From Stenotrophomonas acidaminiphila (GTDB lineage: Bacteria > Pseudomonadota > Gammaproteobacteria > Xanthomonadales > Xanthomonadaceae), in assembly GCF_001431595.1 (NCBI RefSeq), contig NZ_LDJO01000014.1:1-64000 (forward strand): a DNA stretch of 64,000 nucleotides, read 5' to 3'. Below are positions 17,057 through 26,971 of the stretch, in pieces. Positions within the stretch are counted from its first letter, which is position 1; each line of letters begins with the position of its first letter. Made by a program: the position numbers and the translations under genes. The notes beneath the pieces are model-generated. The model was not told the origin of the DNA and did no database searches. It saw only the letters and a program-made list of their open reading frames with translations.

Positions 17057-18385
17057 TCAGCCCTGCGCCGCAAACACCGGGCGGGTCAGGTTGTCGGCCT
17101 CGCCGTCGGTGCACAGCACCTCGTCCTCGATGCGGATGCCGCCATAGCGGCGGAAAAAGTCCACCCGCTCCCAGTTCACGCTGGCGGCGTTGCCGGCCTT
17201 CTTCACCTCGTCCAGCAGCATGTCGATGAAGTACACGCCCGGCTCGATGGTCACCACCATGCCGGGTTCGAGCACCCGGGTCATGCGCAGGTAGGGATGG
17301 CCGGCCGGGCGCTCGATGCGGCCGCCGTGGTCGCTGGCGGCGAAGCCAGCCACGTCGTGCACCTGCGCGCCGATCAGGTGGCCGATGCCGTGCGGGAAGA
17401 ACGCCGCGCTGACGCCGCTGGCCAGCGCCGCTTCCGGCGACACGGTGATGACCCCGAACTCGCGCAGGATGCCCATCAGCGCCAGGTGCGCATCGACATG
17501 CAGTTGCTTGTAGTCGAAGCCGCTGCGCACCGCCGCGCACATCTGCCGCTGCGCGGCGTCCACCGCGTCGATCATGGCCTGGAACTCGTCGTGGCCGGCG
17601 GCGGCGTAGGTGCGGGTGATGTCGCTGGCATAGCCGTGTGCGGAGGCGCCGGCATCGATCAGGAAGCTGCGCGCCGGCGTCGGCGCGGCGTGGCCGAGGT
17701 CGGTGTAGTGCAGCACCGCGGCGTGCTCGTTGAGGGCGATGATGTTGCCGTACGGCAGTGCGTTGCTGTCCTGGCCGGCGGCGCTGCAATAGGCCATGTG
17801 GATGGCGAATTCGCTGGCGCCGGCGCGGAACGCGGCCTCGGCGGCGCGGTGGCCGCGCACCGCGGGCACCTGGGCATGGCGCATCAGCGCGATCTCGTAG
17901 GCCGTCTTGAATGCGCGCCGGTAGTCCAGGTAATCGATCACCGGCTGCGGGTTGTTGGGCACGAAGCCGCCCAGCGCACTGTGCGGTTCGCCGAGGATCG
18001 CGCAGCGCGCCGGGTCCTTCGGCAGCAGCGCCAGGGCCTGTTCCGGGGTGCGGATGACGTGGATGTCGAAATGCTCGACCCACCAGCCGTTGGGCGCGGC
18101 CGGGACCGCGTGCCAGTAATCGTGCGGCTGGTGGTAGACCAGCTGCGGGCGGCGGCCGGGGGTATGGATCAGCCAGCTGTCGGGCACGCGGGTCAGCGGC
18201 AGCCAGGCCTTGAACTGCGGGTTGACCGCGTACGGATAGTCGCGGTCGTCGAACACCTGGTAGTGCAGGCGGCCGCTGGGCACGACCAGGTGGTCGAAAC
18301 CGCCGCGGGCCAGCGCTTCGTCGGCGCGGCGGACGAGGGCATCCAGGTGGTCGGCGTACAGGGGACCGGGATCGGGCAGGTTCAT
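17057..18385 (-). CDS. pepQ: Xaa-Pro dipeptidase, PepQ-like
   Basis: M24-family prolidase of 442 aa hydrolysing dipeptides with C-terminal proline. The dinuclear metal site is complete: D244, D255, H336, E381 and E420. Compared with PepP the N-terminal domain is shorter and closer to PepQ (VPSGRLHYQVFDDRDYPY). ATG at 18385. It ends in a strong intrinsic terminator. The gene symbol is a best match by type; the organophosphate-acid-anhydrolase subgroup is an alternative. Confidence 0.88.
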   Translation of the reverse strand: MNLPDPGPLYADHLDALVRRADEALARGGFDHLVVPSGRLHYQVFDDRDYPYAVNPQFKAWLPLTRVPDSWLIHTPGRRPQLVYHQPHDYWHAVPAAPNGWWVEHFDIHVIRTPEQALALLPKDPARCAILGEPHSALGGFVPNNPQPVIDYLDYRRAFKTAYEIALMRHAQVPAVRGHRAAEAAFRAGASEFAIHMAYCSAAGQDSNALPYGNIIALNEHAAVLHYTDLGHAAPTPARSFLIDAGASAHGYASDITRTYAAAGHDEFQAMIDAVDAAQRQMCAAVRSGFDYKQLHVDAHLALMGILREFGVITVSPEAALASGVSAAFFPHGIGHLIGAQVHDVAGFAASDHGGRIERPAGHPYLRMTRVLEPGMVVTIEPGVYFIDMLLDEVKKAGNAASVNWERVDFFRRYGGIRIEDEVLCTDGEADNLTRPVFAAQG

Positions 18386-18464
18386 GCAGGGGCTCGCGGC
18401 AGGGCTGGAATCGGGCCACGATTCTGCCGCAATCACCGCCGCGCCGCTGTGCCGTTTTCGTCGC

Positions 18465-18812
18465 TCAGGATGCCGGAAGGCTGGATTCGATCCACTGCCG
18501 CAGGCGTTCGCGATGGCCCTTTTCCAGGGTCAGGAAGCGGAAGCCGGCCCAGAAGTGGCCCGGCGCCTGCGCCGCCTCGCGCCACAGCAGGTGCACGCCG
18601 ACATCGATCGGCACGTCGCCGCCGCGGCCATCGGGGACCGGGAAGCGCAGCTGGTAGAGCGCGTCCTCGGTGAGCGGTTCGGAGGCGATCAGCAGCATGC
18701 CGGTTTCGGACACGTTGCCGAGCCGCCCGATCACGCCGGCGGTCATCGTATCGGTGACCGGCACCAGCGCGGGCACCTGCAGGCGCGGGGCGCGCCGGGT
18801 ATCGGGGATCAT
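18465..18812 (-). CDS. PilZ domain protein
   Basis: A 115-aa single-domain PilZ protein, potentially a c-di-GMP receptor. The start RRAPRLQVPALV fits the RxxxR arm and GNVSETGMLLI fits the [D/N]xSxxG motif, so ligand binding looks possible. It overlaps the DUF1631 stop by 4 bp (ATGA) and must be co-translated with it. The pairing suggests that the PilZ protein reports c-di-GMP to the large DUF1631 protein (inference). Confidence 0.88.
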   Translation of the reverse strand: MIPDTRRAPRLQVPALVPVTDTMTAGVIGRLGNVSETGMLLIASEPLTEDALYQLRFPVPDGRGGDVPIDVGVHLLWREAAQAPGHFWAGFRFLTLEKGHRERLRQWIESSLPAS

Positions 18813-21307
18813 GCGGACTCCGGAGCGGCGCTGCCGCCGGCAAGCGCGCGCAGGGCGCGCAGGGTGGCCTGCCAGGCGCGGTCGATCAGCCGGCCGCGGT
18901 CCTCGGTGACCACGCGCAGCTGGTCGCGCGCCATCAGCCGCGCCAGCGCGTCGAGCGAATGCTCGGCCATCTTCTGCCCGCGCTGGTTGACGAACAATGC
19001 GTTGTCGGTGACCAGGCTGTACCAGGACAGGCGCAGGCGGCGGGCGTCGCCCTGCTGGTTGATGGTGAACTCGAACCAGGTGCCGAACGGTAGCGTGCGC
19101 AACTGCCGGTAAAAGCCTTCCTCGGCCGGCGTGCGCTCGGCCGCGGGCGGCGCCTGCGGATCCGCCCCGTCCCGGCTGTCGCCGCCGAGCCGGGCGCGGG
19201 CCTTGAGCCGGGCGGCCAGTTCGGTGCGCGAGGTGATCTCGTCCTCGCCGCCGGGCGTGGACAGGCGGCGGGCGATGGCCCCGGCCTCGTCCTCGTGGTA
19301 GCCGACCTGCAGCAGCGCTTCCTCGATCTGGCCGCACAGCGCCGGGTCGGTCGCACCATCGCCACTGGCGGTGATCTCACCGATGCGGCGGGTGGCGTCC
19401 TGGCGCTGGCGCCATTCCTCCGAGTCCTCGCCCTGGCGCAGCAGGGTCAGGGTCAGCACGTCGCTCCAGGCCTCGTGCAGCAGGGTCTGCACGAACTTGG
19501 GCGGATTCGCCGCGTGGCACAGCTGGCCGATACTGCGCCCGGCCAGCTGCTTGGCCGCCTCCAGCCGTTCCTTGCCGCGCGCGGCTTCGATCTGCCGGCG
19601 CTCGGTGACCTCGGCCTTGCGCACCGCCGCCTGCAGGTGCGACTGCACCTGGCGGTTGGCGGCGGCAAACACCGCCTCGTCACCCTGGTACTCGGCGACG
19701 ACGCGGTCCACCGCTTCGCCGAGCTTCTGCAGCAGCGCCGGGTCGCCGTCGTCGTCGCCCAGCCATACCGCGCCGGATTCGGCCACGGTGTTGAGCAGCT
19801 CGCGCGCCGGGTGCTGGTCGCGGATGAAGAACGCCTCGTCGCCGACGGCCGCACGCGCCAGCGGCACCTGCAGGCGGTTGAGCAGGTCGGTGGCCGGGCC
19901 ATTGCTGCGCACTTCGCGCTGGATCTGCCCGTAGAGCATGCCCAGCAGGTCGAGGGTGTTGCTGTCGCGGGACGACAGCGTGGCGCTTTCGCCATGCTCG
20001 GCGCGCACCTGCGACAGCAGCGCCTTCTGGATGTCGCCGAAGCTGCGGCGCGCGCCCGCTGCCGCGGCCTGCGGCTGCAGTCGTGCGAGCACGTCCATCA
20101 CCGCCTGGCTGGGCACCGCGCGTGGCGCCGGCGCGGCACCGGCCTGCGCCCTCGGTGCCATGCCGGGCGGGTCGGCGGGTGCGGCGCCCGGCGACGTTCC
20201 GGCGGGGCGCAGCTGGCCTCCGAGGGCGGCCAGCTGCTGAACGATGTCGGTGGAGCCAGCGATGCCGCCGCTGGTGCCGGCCGCGCCAGCACCGCCGCTG
20301 CCGGCCTGCAGTTGCTGTGCCAGCAGCTGGCGCGCGGCATCGAGCAACTCGTGCAGCGAGGCCATGCTGGCCGCTGTCGGGGCGGTGGCTGCGGTCGTGG
20401 CGGGGGTCGCGTCCGACCTGGCCGGCTGGGCCGGCCCGGCAGGCGGTGGCGCGGACATGGCGTCCATCGTCGCCTCCGCCCATGACGCCGCCGGCGCCTG
20501 TCCCTGCCACTGGGTCAGCGGCCGCGGCGTCGCCGCGGACTGGCCCTCGCGCGCGGCCGTGGTGGGCCCGCCGGTGGTGCGGCGTTGGCCTGCCGGCCGT
20601 GGCAGGTAGGGAATGTAGACCAGCCCCGGCAGCACGCCTTCGCGCGCCAGCAGGATGTTCAGGCGGTCCAGCAGCTCGACGTGCCGCTCCATCGCCTGTC
20701 GTTCGAACACGTGGTAGAGCTGCTGCTGCGCCTCCAGGTTCAGCCCCAGCCGTTCGCCGCAGGCACGCAGGATCCTGCACAGCGCGTACGGCCCCACCGG
20801 CAGGCTCTCGGCGTCGAACGCCGGTTGCGCGGCAAGCACGCCGAAGCGCTGCCCGAGCAGCTGCAGATGCGACTGCGCGCGGTAGCTTTCGCGCCGTGCC
20901 ATCTCGTGCAGCACGATGTCGCGGTTGATGTCGGTATCGGTGACCAGGGTCATCGCCGGTATCGCCAGCGCCGGCGCGGGTGCGCCAGCGGTCGTGGACG
21001 GACTGCGCAGCCGCGCCAGGTCGTCGGCCAGCGCGTCCAGGAACCAGCCCGGGAACTCGGCTGCATGCACGCCCAGCTGGCGGATCTGCGCATAGACATC
21101 GGCCTGGGCCTGGCTGCTGCGTGCCTTGTCGGCGAGGCCGAACAGTTCACGTTCCAGCTGCACCATGGTCAGCTGCAGCGGCGACGCCAGTACCTGCGCG
21201 GCGATGCCGTGGACGGCCTGGAGCAGGTGGCGGACCCGTTCGGGGACCGGCGCGCCGGCAAGTCGTGCCGACGCCTGGCTGGAAAAGGGTGCTGTGGTGC
21301 CTGACAT
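18809..21307 (-). CDS. DUF1631 family protein
   Basis: A large 832-aa cytosolic protein of unknown function. The N-terminal ~250 residues are helical; residues about 260-440 are low-complexity Ala/Pro/Gly/Gln-rich linker; the C-terminal ~390 residues are again ordered, ending with an FEFTINQQGDARRLRLSWYS segment and an Arg-rich helix. ATG at 21307 (MSGTTAPFSS). It is translationally coupled to the PilZ gene. Some databases mislabel the family as thymidine phosphorylase; nothing seen here supports that. Confidence 0.85.
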   Translation of the reverse strand: MSGTTAPFSSQASARLAGAPVPERVRHLLQAVHGIAAQVLASPLQLTMVQLERELFGLADKARSSQAQADVYAQIRQLGVHAAEFPGWFLDALADDLARLRSPSTTAGAPAPALAIPAMTLVTDTDINRDIVLHEMARRESYRAQSHLQLLGQRFGVLAAQPAFDAESLPVGPYALCRILRACGERLGLNLEAQQQLYHVFERQAMERHVELLDRLNILLAREGVLPGLVYIPYLPRPAGQRRTTGGPTTAAREGQSAATPRPLTQWQGQAPAASWAEATMDAMSAPPPAGPAQPARSDATPATTAATAPTAASMASLHELLDAARQLLAQQLQAGSGGAGAAGTSGGIAGSTDIVQQLAALGGQLRPAGTSPGAAPADPPGMAPRAQAGAAPAPRAVPSQAVMDVLARLQPQAAAAGARRSFGDIQKALLSQVRAEHGESATLSSRDSNTLDLLGMLYGQIQREVRSNGPATDLLNRLQVPLARAAVGDEAFFIRDQHPARELLNTVAESGAVWLGDDDGDPALLQKLGEAVDRVVAEYQGDEAVFAAANRQVQSHLQAAVRKAEVTERRQIEAARGKERLEAAKQLAGRSIGQLCHAANPPKFVQTLLHEAWSDVLTLTLLRQGEDSEEWRQRQDATRRIGEITASGDGATDPALCGQIEEALLQVGYHEDEAGAIARRLSTPGGEDEITSRTELAARLKARARLGGDSRDGADPQAPPAAERTPAEEGFYRQLRTLPFGTWFEFTINQQGDARRLRLSWYSLVTDNALFVNQRGQKMAEHSLDALARLMARDQLRVVTEDRGRLIDRAWQATLRALRALAGGSAAPESA

Positions 21308-21387
21308 CCGCTGTACGTTCCGCCCCTGGTGGGCGATTTCTATCACTTCGCCGGTGCTGCCGCTACTTGCGCGGCCGAATGCCCTGT

Positions 21388-22614
21388 TCAGGCCAGGAAC
21401 AGCTCGACCACGTCGTTGGTGAAGCGCCGCCCCAGTTCGGTGGGAACGACGCGGCCGCCGTCGCGGTGCAGCCAGCCGCGTTCGACCGCGGTGGCCAATG
21501 CCGGCTGCAGCACGGCGCGGCCCAGCCCGGTGCGGGCTTCGAAGTCGCGCAGGTCGAAGCCTTCATGCAGGCGCAGCAGGTTGAGCATGTATTCGAACGG
21601 CAGCCGCGCGGCGTCGATCACGTCGTCGCCGCCGATCGCTGCGGGCGTACCGGCGGCGTCCATGAACGCCTGCGGGTGCTTGTGCTTCCAGCGGCGCAGC
21701 ACCTGCTGCTGCGCGCCGGAGCTGATCTTGCCGTGCGCGCCGGCGCCGATGCCCAGGTAGTCGCCGAAGCGCCAGTAGTTGAGGTTGTGCGCGCATTGCC
21801 AGCCATCGCGGGCGTAGGCGCTGACCTCGTAGTGGCCGTAGCCGGCCTGCGCCAGCAGCGCCTGGCAATGCTCCTGCATGTCCCAGGCGCCGTCCTCGTC
21901 GGGGATGCCGCGCGGCGGCCGCGCGAAGAACACCGTGTTCGGCTCCAGCGTCAGCTGGTAGTGCGAGATGTGCGTGGGCTCCAGCGCGAAGGCGCGCTCC
22001 AGGTCGTGTTCGGCCTGGGCCAGGGTCTGTTCCGGCAGCGCGTACATCAGGTCGATGTTGAAGTTGCGGTAGCCGGCGTCCTGCGCCAGTTTCACCGCGC
22101 GCTCGGCCTCGCCGCTGTCGTGGATGCGGCCCAGGCGCCTGAGCGCGTCGTCGTTGAAGGTCTGGATGCCGAAGCTGATGCGGTTCACGCCGGCGGCGCG
22201 GTAGCGGTCGAAGCGGCCGTGCTCGGCGGTGCCAGGGTTGGTCTCCAGCGTCACCTCCAGGTTCGGCGCGAACCGCAGCCGCGCGCTGGCCTGCTGCAGG
22301 AAACGGTCGATCGCCTCGGGCGGGAACAGGCTGGGTGTGCCGCCGCCGAAGAACACGCTGTTGACCACCCGGCCCCAGACCAGCGGCAGGTCCTGGTCCA
22401 GATCGCGGACCAGCGCGTCGATGTAGGCGTCGAACGGCAGCGCGCCCTTGCCGGCATGCGAGTTGAAGTCGCAGTACGGGCATTTGCGCACGCACCAGGG
22501 CAGGTGCACGTACAGCGACAGTGGCGGCGGCACCAGCTGCACGGCGGCATGCGCGTGATCCCCGGTGCAGGCCTCGCCGGGCCGGTGGTGGCAATGGTCG
22601 TGGGAGTGCGGCAT
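21388..22614 (-). CDS. hemW: HemW, radical-SAM haem chaperone-like protein
   Basis: A 408-aa member of the HemN/HemW family. The radical-SAM cluster motif C41-x3-C45-x2-C48 (WCVRKCPYCDF) is intact, followed by FFGGGTPS and GIQTFND. HemW lacks coproporphyrinogen dehydrogenase activity and is thought to deliver haem. The ATG at 22614 is used; an in-frame TTG at 22626 is less likely. The first ~30 residues form an unusual His/Cys-rich extension (MPHSHDHCHH and onward) ahead of the core. It belongs to the rph-VOC-rdgB-hemW minus-strand operon, 26 bp after rdgB. Confidence 0.92.
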   Translation of the reverse strand: MPHSHDHCHHRPGEACTGDHAHAAVQLVPPPLSLYVHLPWCVRKCPYCDFNSHAGKGALPFDAYIDALVRDLDQDLPLVWGRVVNSVFFGGGTPSLFPPEAIDRFLQQASARLRFAPNLEVTLETNPGTAEHGRFDRYRAAGVNRISFGIQTFNDDALRRLGRIHDSGEAERAVKLAQDAGYRNFNIDLMYALPEQTLAQAEHDLERAFALEPTHISHYQLTLEPNTVFFARPPRGIPDEDGAWDMQEHCQALLAQAGYGHYEVSAYARDGWQCAHNLNYWRFGDYLGIGAGAHGKISSGAQQQVLRRWKHKHPQAFMDAAGTPAAIGGDDVIDAARLPFEYMLNLLRLHEGFDLRDFEARTGLGRAVLQPALATAVERGWLHRDGGRVVPTELGRRFTNDVVELFLA

Positions 22615-22640
22615 GGACGGCTGCAACTTGGCGGTGGAGG

Positions 22641-23237
22641 TCAGTGCCAGGCGGCGAGCTGCCGCTTGAGCTGCTGCAGGGCGATCGCGCGGTGGCTGAT
22701 GGCGTTCTTCAGCGCCGGCTCCATTTCCGCGGCGGTCAGGCCATGGCGCTCGTCCAGGAACACCGGGTTGTAGCCGAAGCCATGGTGGCCGCGCGGCGCG
22801 TGGGTGATGCGTCCTTCCCAGCGGCCCTCGCAGATCAGCGGCTGCGGATCGGTGGCATGGCGCAGCAGCACGATCACCGCGTAGAAGCGGGCGCCGCGCT
22901 CGCCGTCGGGGATGCCGGCCATCGCCTGGAGCAGCTTGGCGTTGTTGGCCGCGGCATTGCCCGGGAGGCCGGCGTAGCGCGCGCTGTACAGGCCGGGCGC
23001 GCCGCCCAGGGCGTCCACGATCAGGCCCGAGTCATCGGCCAGCGCCGGCAGGCCGGTGGCCTGGCAGGCCGCACGGGCCTTGAGCAGCGCGTTCTCGACG
23101 AAGGTCAGGCCGGTCTCCTCGACGTCGCCCAGGCCCAGCTCGGCGGCCGAGGTGACCTGCAGCGGCAGGTCGGCGAGGATCTCGCGCATCTCCGCCAGCT
23201 TGCCGGCATTGTGGCTGGCCAGTACCAGGGTCTTCAT
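22641..23237 (-). CDS. rdgB: XTP/dITP pyrophosphatase
   Basis: House-cleaning NTPase of the Ham1/RdgB family, 198 aa, hydrolysing dITP/XTP to monophosphates and preventing incorporation of damaged purines. SHNAGK at 8-13, FVENALLKAR, ADDSGL and HGFGYNPVF are family hallmarks. Its start overlaps the VOC gene stop by 4 bp (ATGA). Confidence 0.96.
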   Translation of the reverse strand: MKTLVLASHNAGKLAEMREILADLPLQVTSAAELGLGDVEETGLTFVENALLKARAACQATGLPALADDSGLIVDALGGAPGLYSARYAGLPGNAAANNAKLLQAMAGIPDGERGARFYAVIVLLRHATDPQPLICEGRWEGRITHAPRGHHGFGYNPVFLDERHGLTAAEMEPALKNAISHRAIALQQLKRQLAAWH

Positions 23238-23619
23238 CGGCGGGGCTCCAGCAGGTCCCAGGTGTTGCCGTACAGGTCGCGGAACACCGCGACCGTGGCA
23301 TAGGGTTCTTCGCGCGGCGCTTCCAGGAACTGCACGCCGGCGGTGAGCATGGCCGCGTGGTCACGGTGGAAATCGTCGGTGTGGAGGAAGAAGCCGACCC
23401 GGCCGCCGGTCTGGTTGCCGATGCGGCTGCGCTGCGCCTCGTCGCTGGCGCGCGCCAGCAGCAGCGCCGCGCCGCCACCCTCGGCCGGCCCGACCACGAC
23501 CCAGCGCTTGTGGCCCTGGTCGACATCCTGCAGCAGCTGGAAACCGAGCTTGCCGGTGTACCAGGCGATGGCTTCGTCATAGTCGGCCACCACCACGGTG
23601 ACCAGGGCGATGCGCCGGT

Positions 23620-23623
<4 letters not shown>
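23234..23623 (-). CDS. VOC family (glyoxalase-like) protein
   Basis: A 129-aa single-chain protein of the vicinal oxygen chelate superfamily: [20 protein letters not shown] at the N-terminus and [14 protein letters not shown] at the C-terminus are the paired beta-alpha-beta-beta-beta module signatures. His and Glu candidates for metal are present, but the substrate is not predictable. It is inserted between rph and rdgB with 4-bp overlaps on both sides, so it is produced with these two nucleotide-metabolism enzymes. Confidence 0.88.
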
Positions 23624-24348
<725 letters not shown>

Positions 24349-24463
24349 GGAGAATCCGGGAGTCGGTGGAGCGTCGTGGGGGGGGCACCCGGGCGGCCTG
24401 CGGGGCCGGCATCCGGGGACGCCTAGGGTACCATTCGCCCTTTGCAACGCACCGGAAATCCAC

Positions 24464-25324
24464 ATGATCCGAAGCATGACCGCCTATGCCGGCGGCGAAC
24501 GCGGCACGCGCTGGGGCACCCTCGGCTGCGAGCTGCGCTCGGTCAACCACCGTTTCCTCGAAGTGGGGGTGCGGTTGCCGGAGGAGCTGCGCGCGCTGGA
24601 GCCGCAACTGCGCGAACGCGTGGCCGCGCGCATCAGCCGTGGCAAGCTGGACCTGGTCATGCGCCTGCGCGCCCCGGAAGCGGCGCCCACGCTGGCGGTG
24701 GACGAGGCGCTGGTGGAGCAGCTGGGCGACCTGGCGCGGCGCCTGCATTCGCGCTTTCCGGACATGCGCATCGGGTTCACCGAGCTGCTGGCCTATCCGG
24801 GCGTGCTGCGTGGCGAAGCGGTCGATGCCGCGGCGCTGCATGCCGAGGCGCTGGCGCTGCTGGACGAGACCCTCGACGGCTTCGTCGCCGCGCGCGAGCG
24901 CGAGGGCGCCAAGCTGACCGCGGCGATCAGCGAGCGGGTGGATGCGATCGAACGCATCGCCGGCGAGGTGCGCGAACTGATCCCCGCCATCCGCGAAGGC
25001 CAGCGCGCCAAGCTGGCCGCGCGCCTGGCCGACCTGCCGCACCCGGTCGACCCGGGCCGCGCCGAGCAGGAACTGGTGATGTGGCTGCAGAAGCTCGATG
25101 TCGACGAGGAACTGGACCGCCTCGGCAGCCACATCGGCGAGATCCGCCGCGTGCTGCGCCAGCGCGAGCCGGTCGGCCGCCGCCTGGACTTCCTGCTGCA
25201 GGAGTTCAACCGCGAGGCCAACACCCTGGGCTCCAAATCGGTGGACAGCCGCACCTCCAACGCCGCGGTCGAGCTGAAGGTGCTGATCGACCAGATCCGC
25301 GAGCAGGTGCAGAACCTGGAGTAA
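24464..25324 (+). CDS. YicC family protein
   Basis: A 286-aa protein with the N-terminal YicC signature [11 protein letters not shown] and [13 protein letters not shown]. The C-terminal DUF1732 domain reads [20 protein letters not shown] and then [15 protein letters not shown]. YicC proteins are endoribonucleases in some bacteria. It is divergent from rph across 115 bp. The start at 24464 fits the family N-terminus exactly. Confidence 0.94.
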   Translation: MIRSMTAYAGGERGTRWGTLGCELRSVNHRFLEVGVRLPEELRALEPQLRERVAARISRGKLDLVMRLRAPEAAPTLAVDEALVEQLGDLARRLHSRFPDMRIGFTELLAYPGVLRGEAVDAAALHAEALALLDETLDGFVAAREREGAKLTAAISERVDAIERIAGEVRELIPAIREGQRAKLAARLADLPHPVDPGRAEQELVMWLQKLDVDEELDRLGSHIGEIRRVLRQREPVGRRLDFLLQEFNREANTLGSKSVDSRTSNAAVELKVLIDQIREQVQNLE

Positions 25325-25583
25325 CCCTGCCGGAGCCGCCGCGCTTCGCGTTGCGTTTCCCGCGCAGGTCGCCGCATTCCCGCGGCCGGCAGCGCGTTGC
25401 CATGCGCGGGATGGGCCTGGATGTGCCGGCCCGCGCATGGGCCGGGGCGGCCCGTCCGCACGGCCATCACCGCGCCTGCGGCCGCACCCGATGCCGGCAG
25501 GCGGCATGCGCAGCGGTCGGCCGCGCTTGCCGCCGGGGGCGGCGACTGCTATGCAGTCCGTTCCTTGGCGCAGAGGTATGGGC

Positions 25584-26846
25584 ATGCACGCAACCGTTGT
25601 TGATCCGATCCATCGACGCAGATTCCTGGCAGCCGCCGCGGGCAGTGCGGCGTTGACCCTGTTGCCGGTGGCCGGGCGCGCGGCGGCGCCTGCGCGCGAC
25701 GACCCGCGCTGGATCCCGTCCGATGCCTTCCTGGCCACGTTGCCGGAATGGATGCGCGCCTTCGGTGTACCGGGTGTCGCCATCGCCGTGGTCGAGCAGG
25801 GCGAACTGGCGTGGCACCGCGGATTCGGCGTGGCCGACCTGGAAAGCGGTGCGCCGGTGGATGCGGACAGCGTGTTCGAGTGCGCTTCGTTGAGCAAGCC
25901 GGTGTTCGCCTATCTGGTGCTGCAGCTGGTGGATGCCGGCGCGCTGCAGCTCGACCGCCCGCTGGTGGACTACCACCGCCCCGATTTCCTGGCCGATGAC
26001 GATCCGCAACTGGCGCGGATCACTGTGCGCGACGTCCTGCGCCACAGCAGCGGCCTGCCGGACTGGCGCGCGTACCCGGACAGCGATCCGCTGCGCACGG
26101 TGGCGACGCCGGGACAGCGCGTGAACTACTCCGGCGAAGCCTTCTTCTGGTTGCAGCGGGTGGTGGAGACGGTCACCGGCCAGAGCCTGGACCAGCTGGC
26201 ACGGCAGCGCCTGTTCGTGCCGGCCGGCATGCAGGCCAGCACCTATACCTGGAACGCGCACGCCGCGCGCCATTCGGTAGTCGGCGTGCCGGCGCCCGGG
26301 GCCCGGCCGGGGGTGCAGACGTTCGGTGCGCAGTGGCCGCTGCTGCAGCCGCTGGCCGAGGCGCGTGGCAAGCCGCTGTCGGACTGGACCTGGGATGACG
26401 CGGTGCAGGCGCTGCCACAGGCGCAGGCCGCCGCGCCCGCGGGCATGTTCGTGTGGCCCGGCGACCTGCTCGCCAATGCCGCCGCCAGTCTGCGTGGCCC
26501 GGTGCAGGACTATGCGCGTTTCATCGCCCACGTGATGCGGCGCCCGGCGCGGCAGGACTGGGAGATCGCCGAGGCGACCCGGCAGGCGATGCTGGCGCCG
26601 CAGCTGGCGGTGCGGCCGGGCTGGCTGGACAAGGGCCTGGGCTGGAACCTGGAGCGTGTCGATGCCGGCAACCGCTGGTTCTTCCATGGCGGCTCCAACG
26701 CCGGCCGCTACAAGACCTTCGCGGTCGGCGACCCGCAGCACGGACGCGGACTGGTGGTGATGACCAACGGCGGGGGCGGTACCGGCGTCTACCAGCGCAT
26801 CGTGCGCGCGGCGACCGGCCGCGACATGCTCGCCTTCGACCTCTGA
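25584..26846 (+). CDS. Serine hydrolase (beta-lactamase/class C-like), Tat signal
   Basis: A 420-aa exported serine hydrolase. The N-terminus HRRRFLAAAAGSAALTLLPV carries a twin-arginine motif and a hydrophobic core ending GRAAA. The catalytic motif S102-L-S-K105, a Tyr in VNYSGEAF, and the C-terminal HGGSN box are all present, as in class-C beta-lactamase-like esterases and peptidases. The ATG at 25584 is chosen because GAGG lies 7 nt upstream; ATGs at 25551 and 25578 are in frame but worse placed. Beta-lactamase activity cannot be assumed. Confidence 0.88.
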   Translation: MHATVVDPIHRRRFLAAAAGSAALTLLPVAGRAAAPARDDPRWIPSDAFLATLPEWMRAFGVPGVAIAVVEQGELAWHRGFGVADLESGAPVDADSVFECASLSKPVFAYLVLQLVDAGALQLDRPLVDYHRPDFLADDDPQLARITVRDVLRHSSGLPDWRAYPDSDPLRTVATPGQRVNYSGEAFFWLQRVVETVTGQSLDQLARQRLFVPAGMQASTYTWNAHAARHSVVGVPAPGARPGVQTFGAQWPLLQPLAEARGKPLSDWTWDDAVQALPQAQAAAPAGMFVWPGDLLANAAASLRGPVQDYARFIAHVMRRPARQDWEIAEATRQAMLAPQLAVRPGWLDKGLGWNLERVDAGNRWFFHGGSNAGRYKTFAVGDPQHGRGLVVMTNGGGGTGVYQRIVRAATGRDMLAFDL

Positions 26847-26854
26847 TCCGGCGT

Positions 26855-26900
26855 GGCCGGCGGGGCCGGGCGCCGGCGTGGGCGCCAGGCCCCGCCGGCC
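26855..26900. terminator. Very long GC hairpin after the serine hydrolase
   Basis: GGCCGGCGGGGCC (26855-26867) and GGCCCCGCCGGCC (26888-26900) are exact inverted repeats of 13 bp, and GGCGCC occurs again inside each arm (26869-26874, 26881-26886), making a ~19-bp stem. It starts 8 nt after the stop. There is no T-run, so its use as a terminator is likely but not proven. Confidence 0.6.
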
Positions 26901-26971
26901 CCGGCATTTGCAGCCGCGGCCCGGGCTGGTTATCGTGCGCCGCCCGAACCATCGACCCGGAGATCCGCGCG

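Noticed and set aside
18809..21307. Annotation of the DUF1631 protein as thymidine phosphorylase
   Set aside because: No phosphorylase motif is present; this is a known mislabel of the family.
25325..25583. Small gene between yicC and the serine hydrolase
   Set aside because: 259 bp of GC-rich sequence; frames lack RBS and codon preference, and nothing recognisable was found.
25584..26846. Calling the serine hydrolase a beta-lactamase
   Set aside because: The motifs are shared by esterases and peptidases of the same fold; no evidence for antibiotic hydrolysis.
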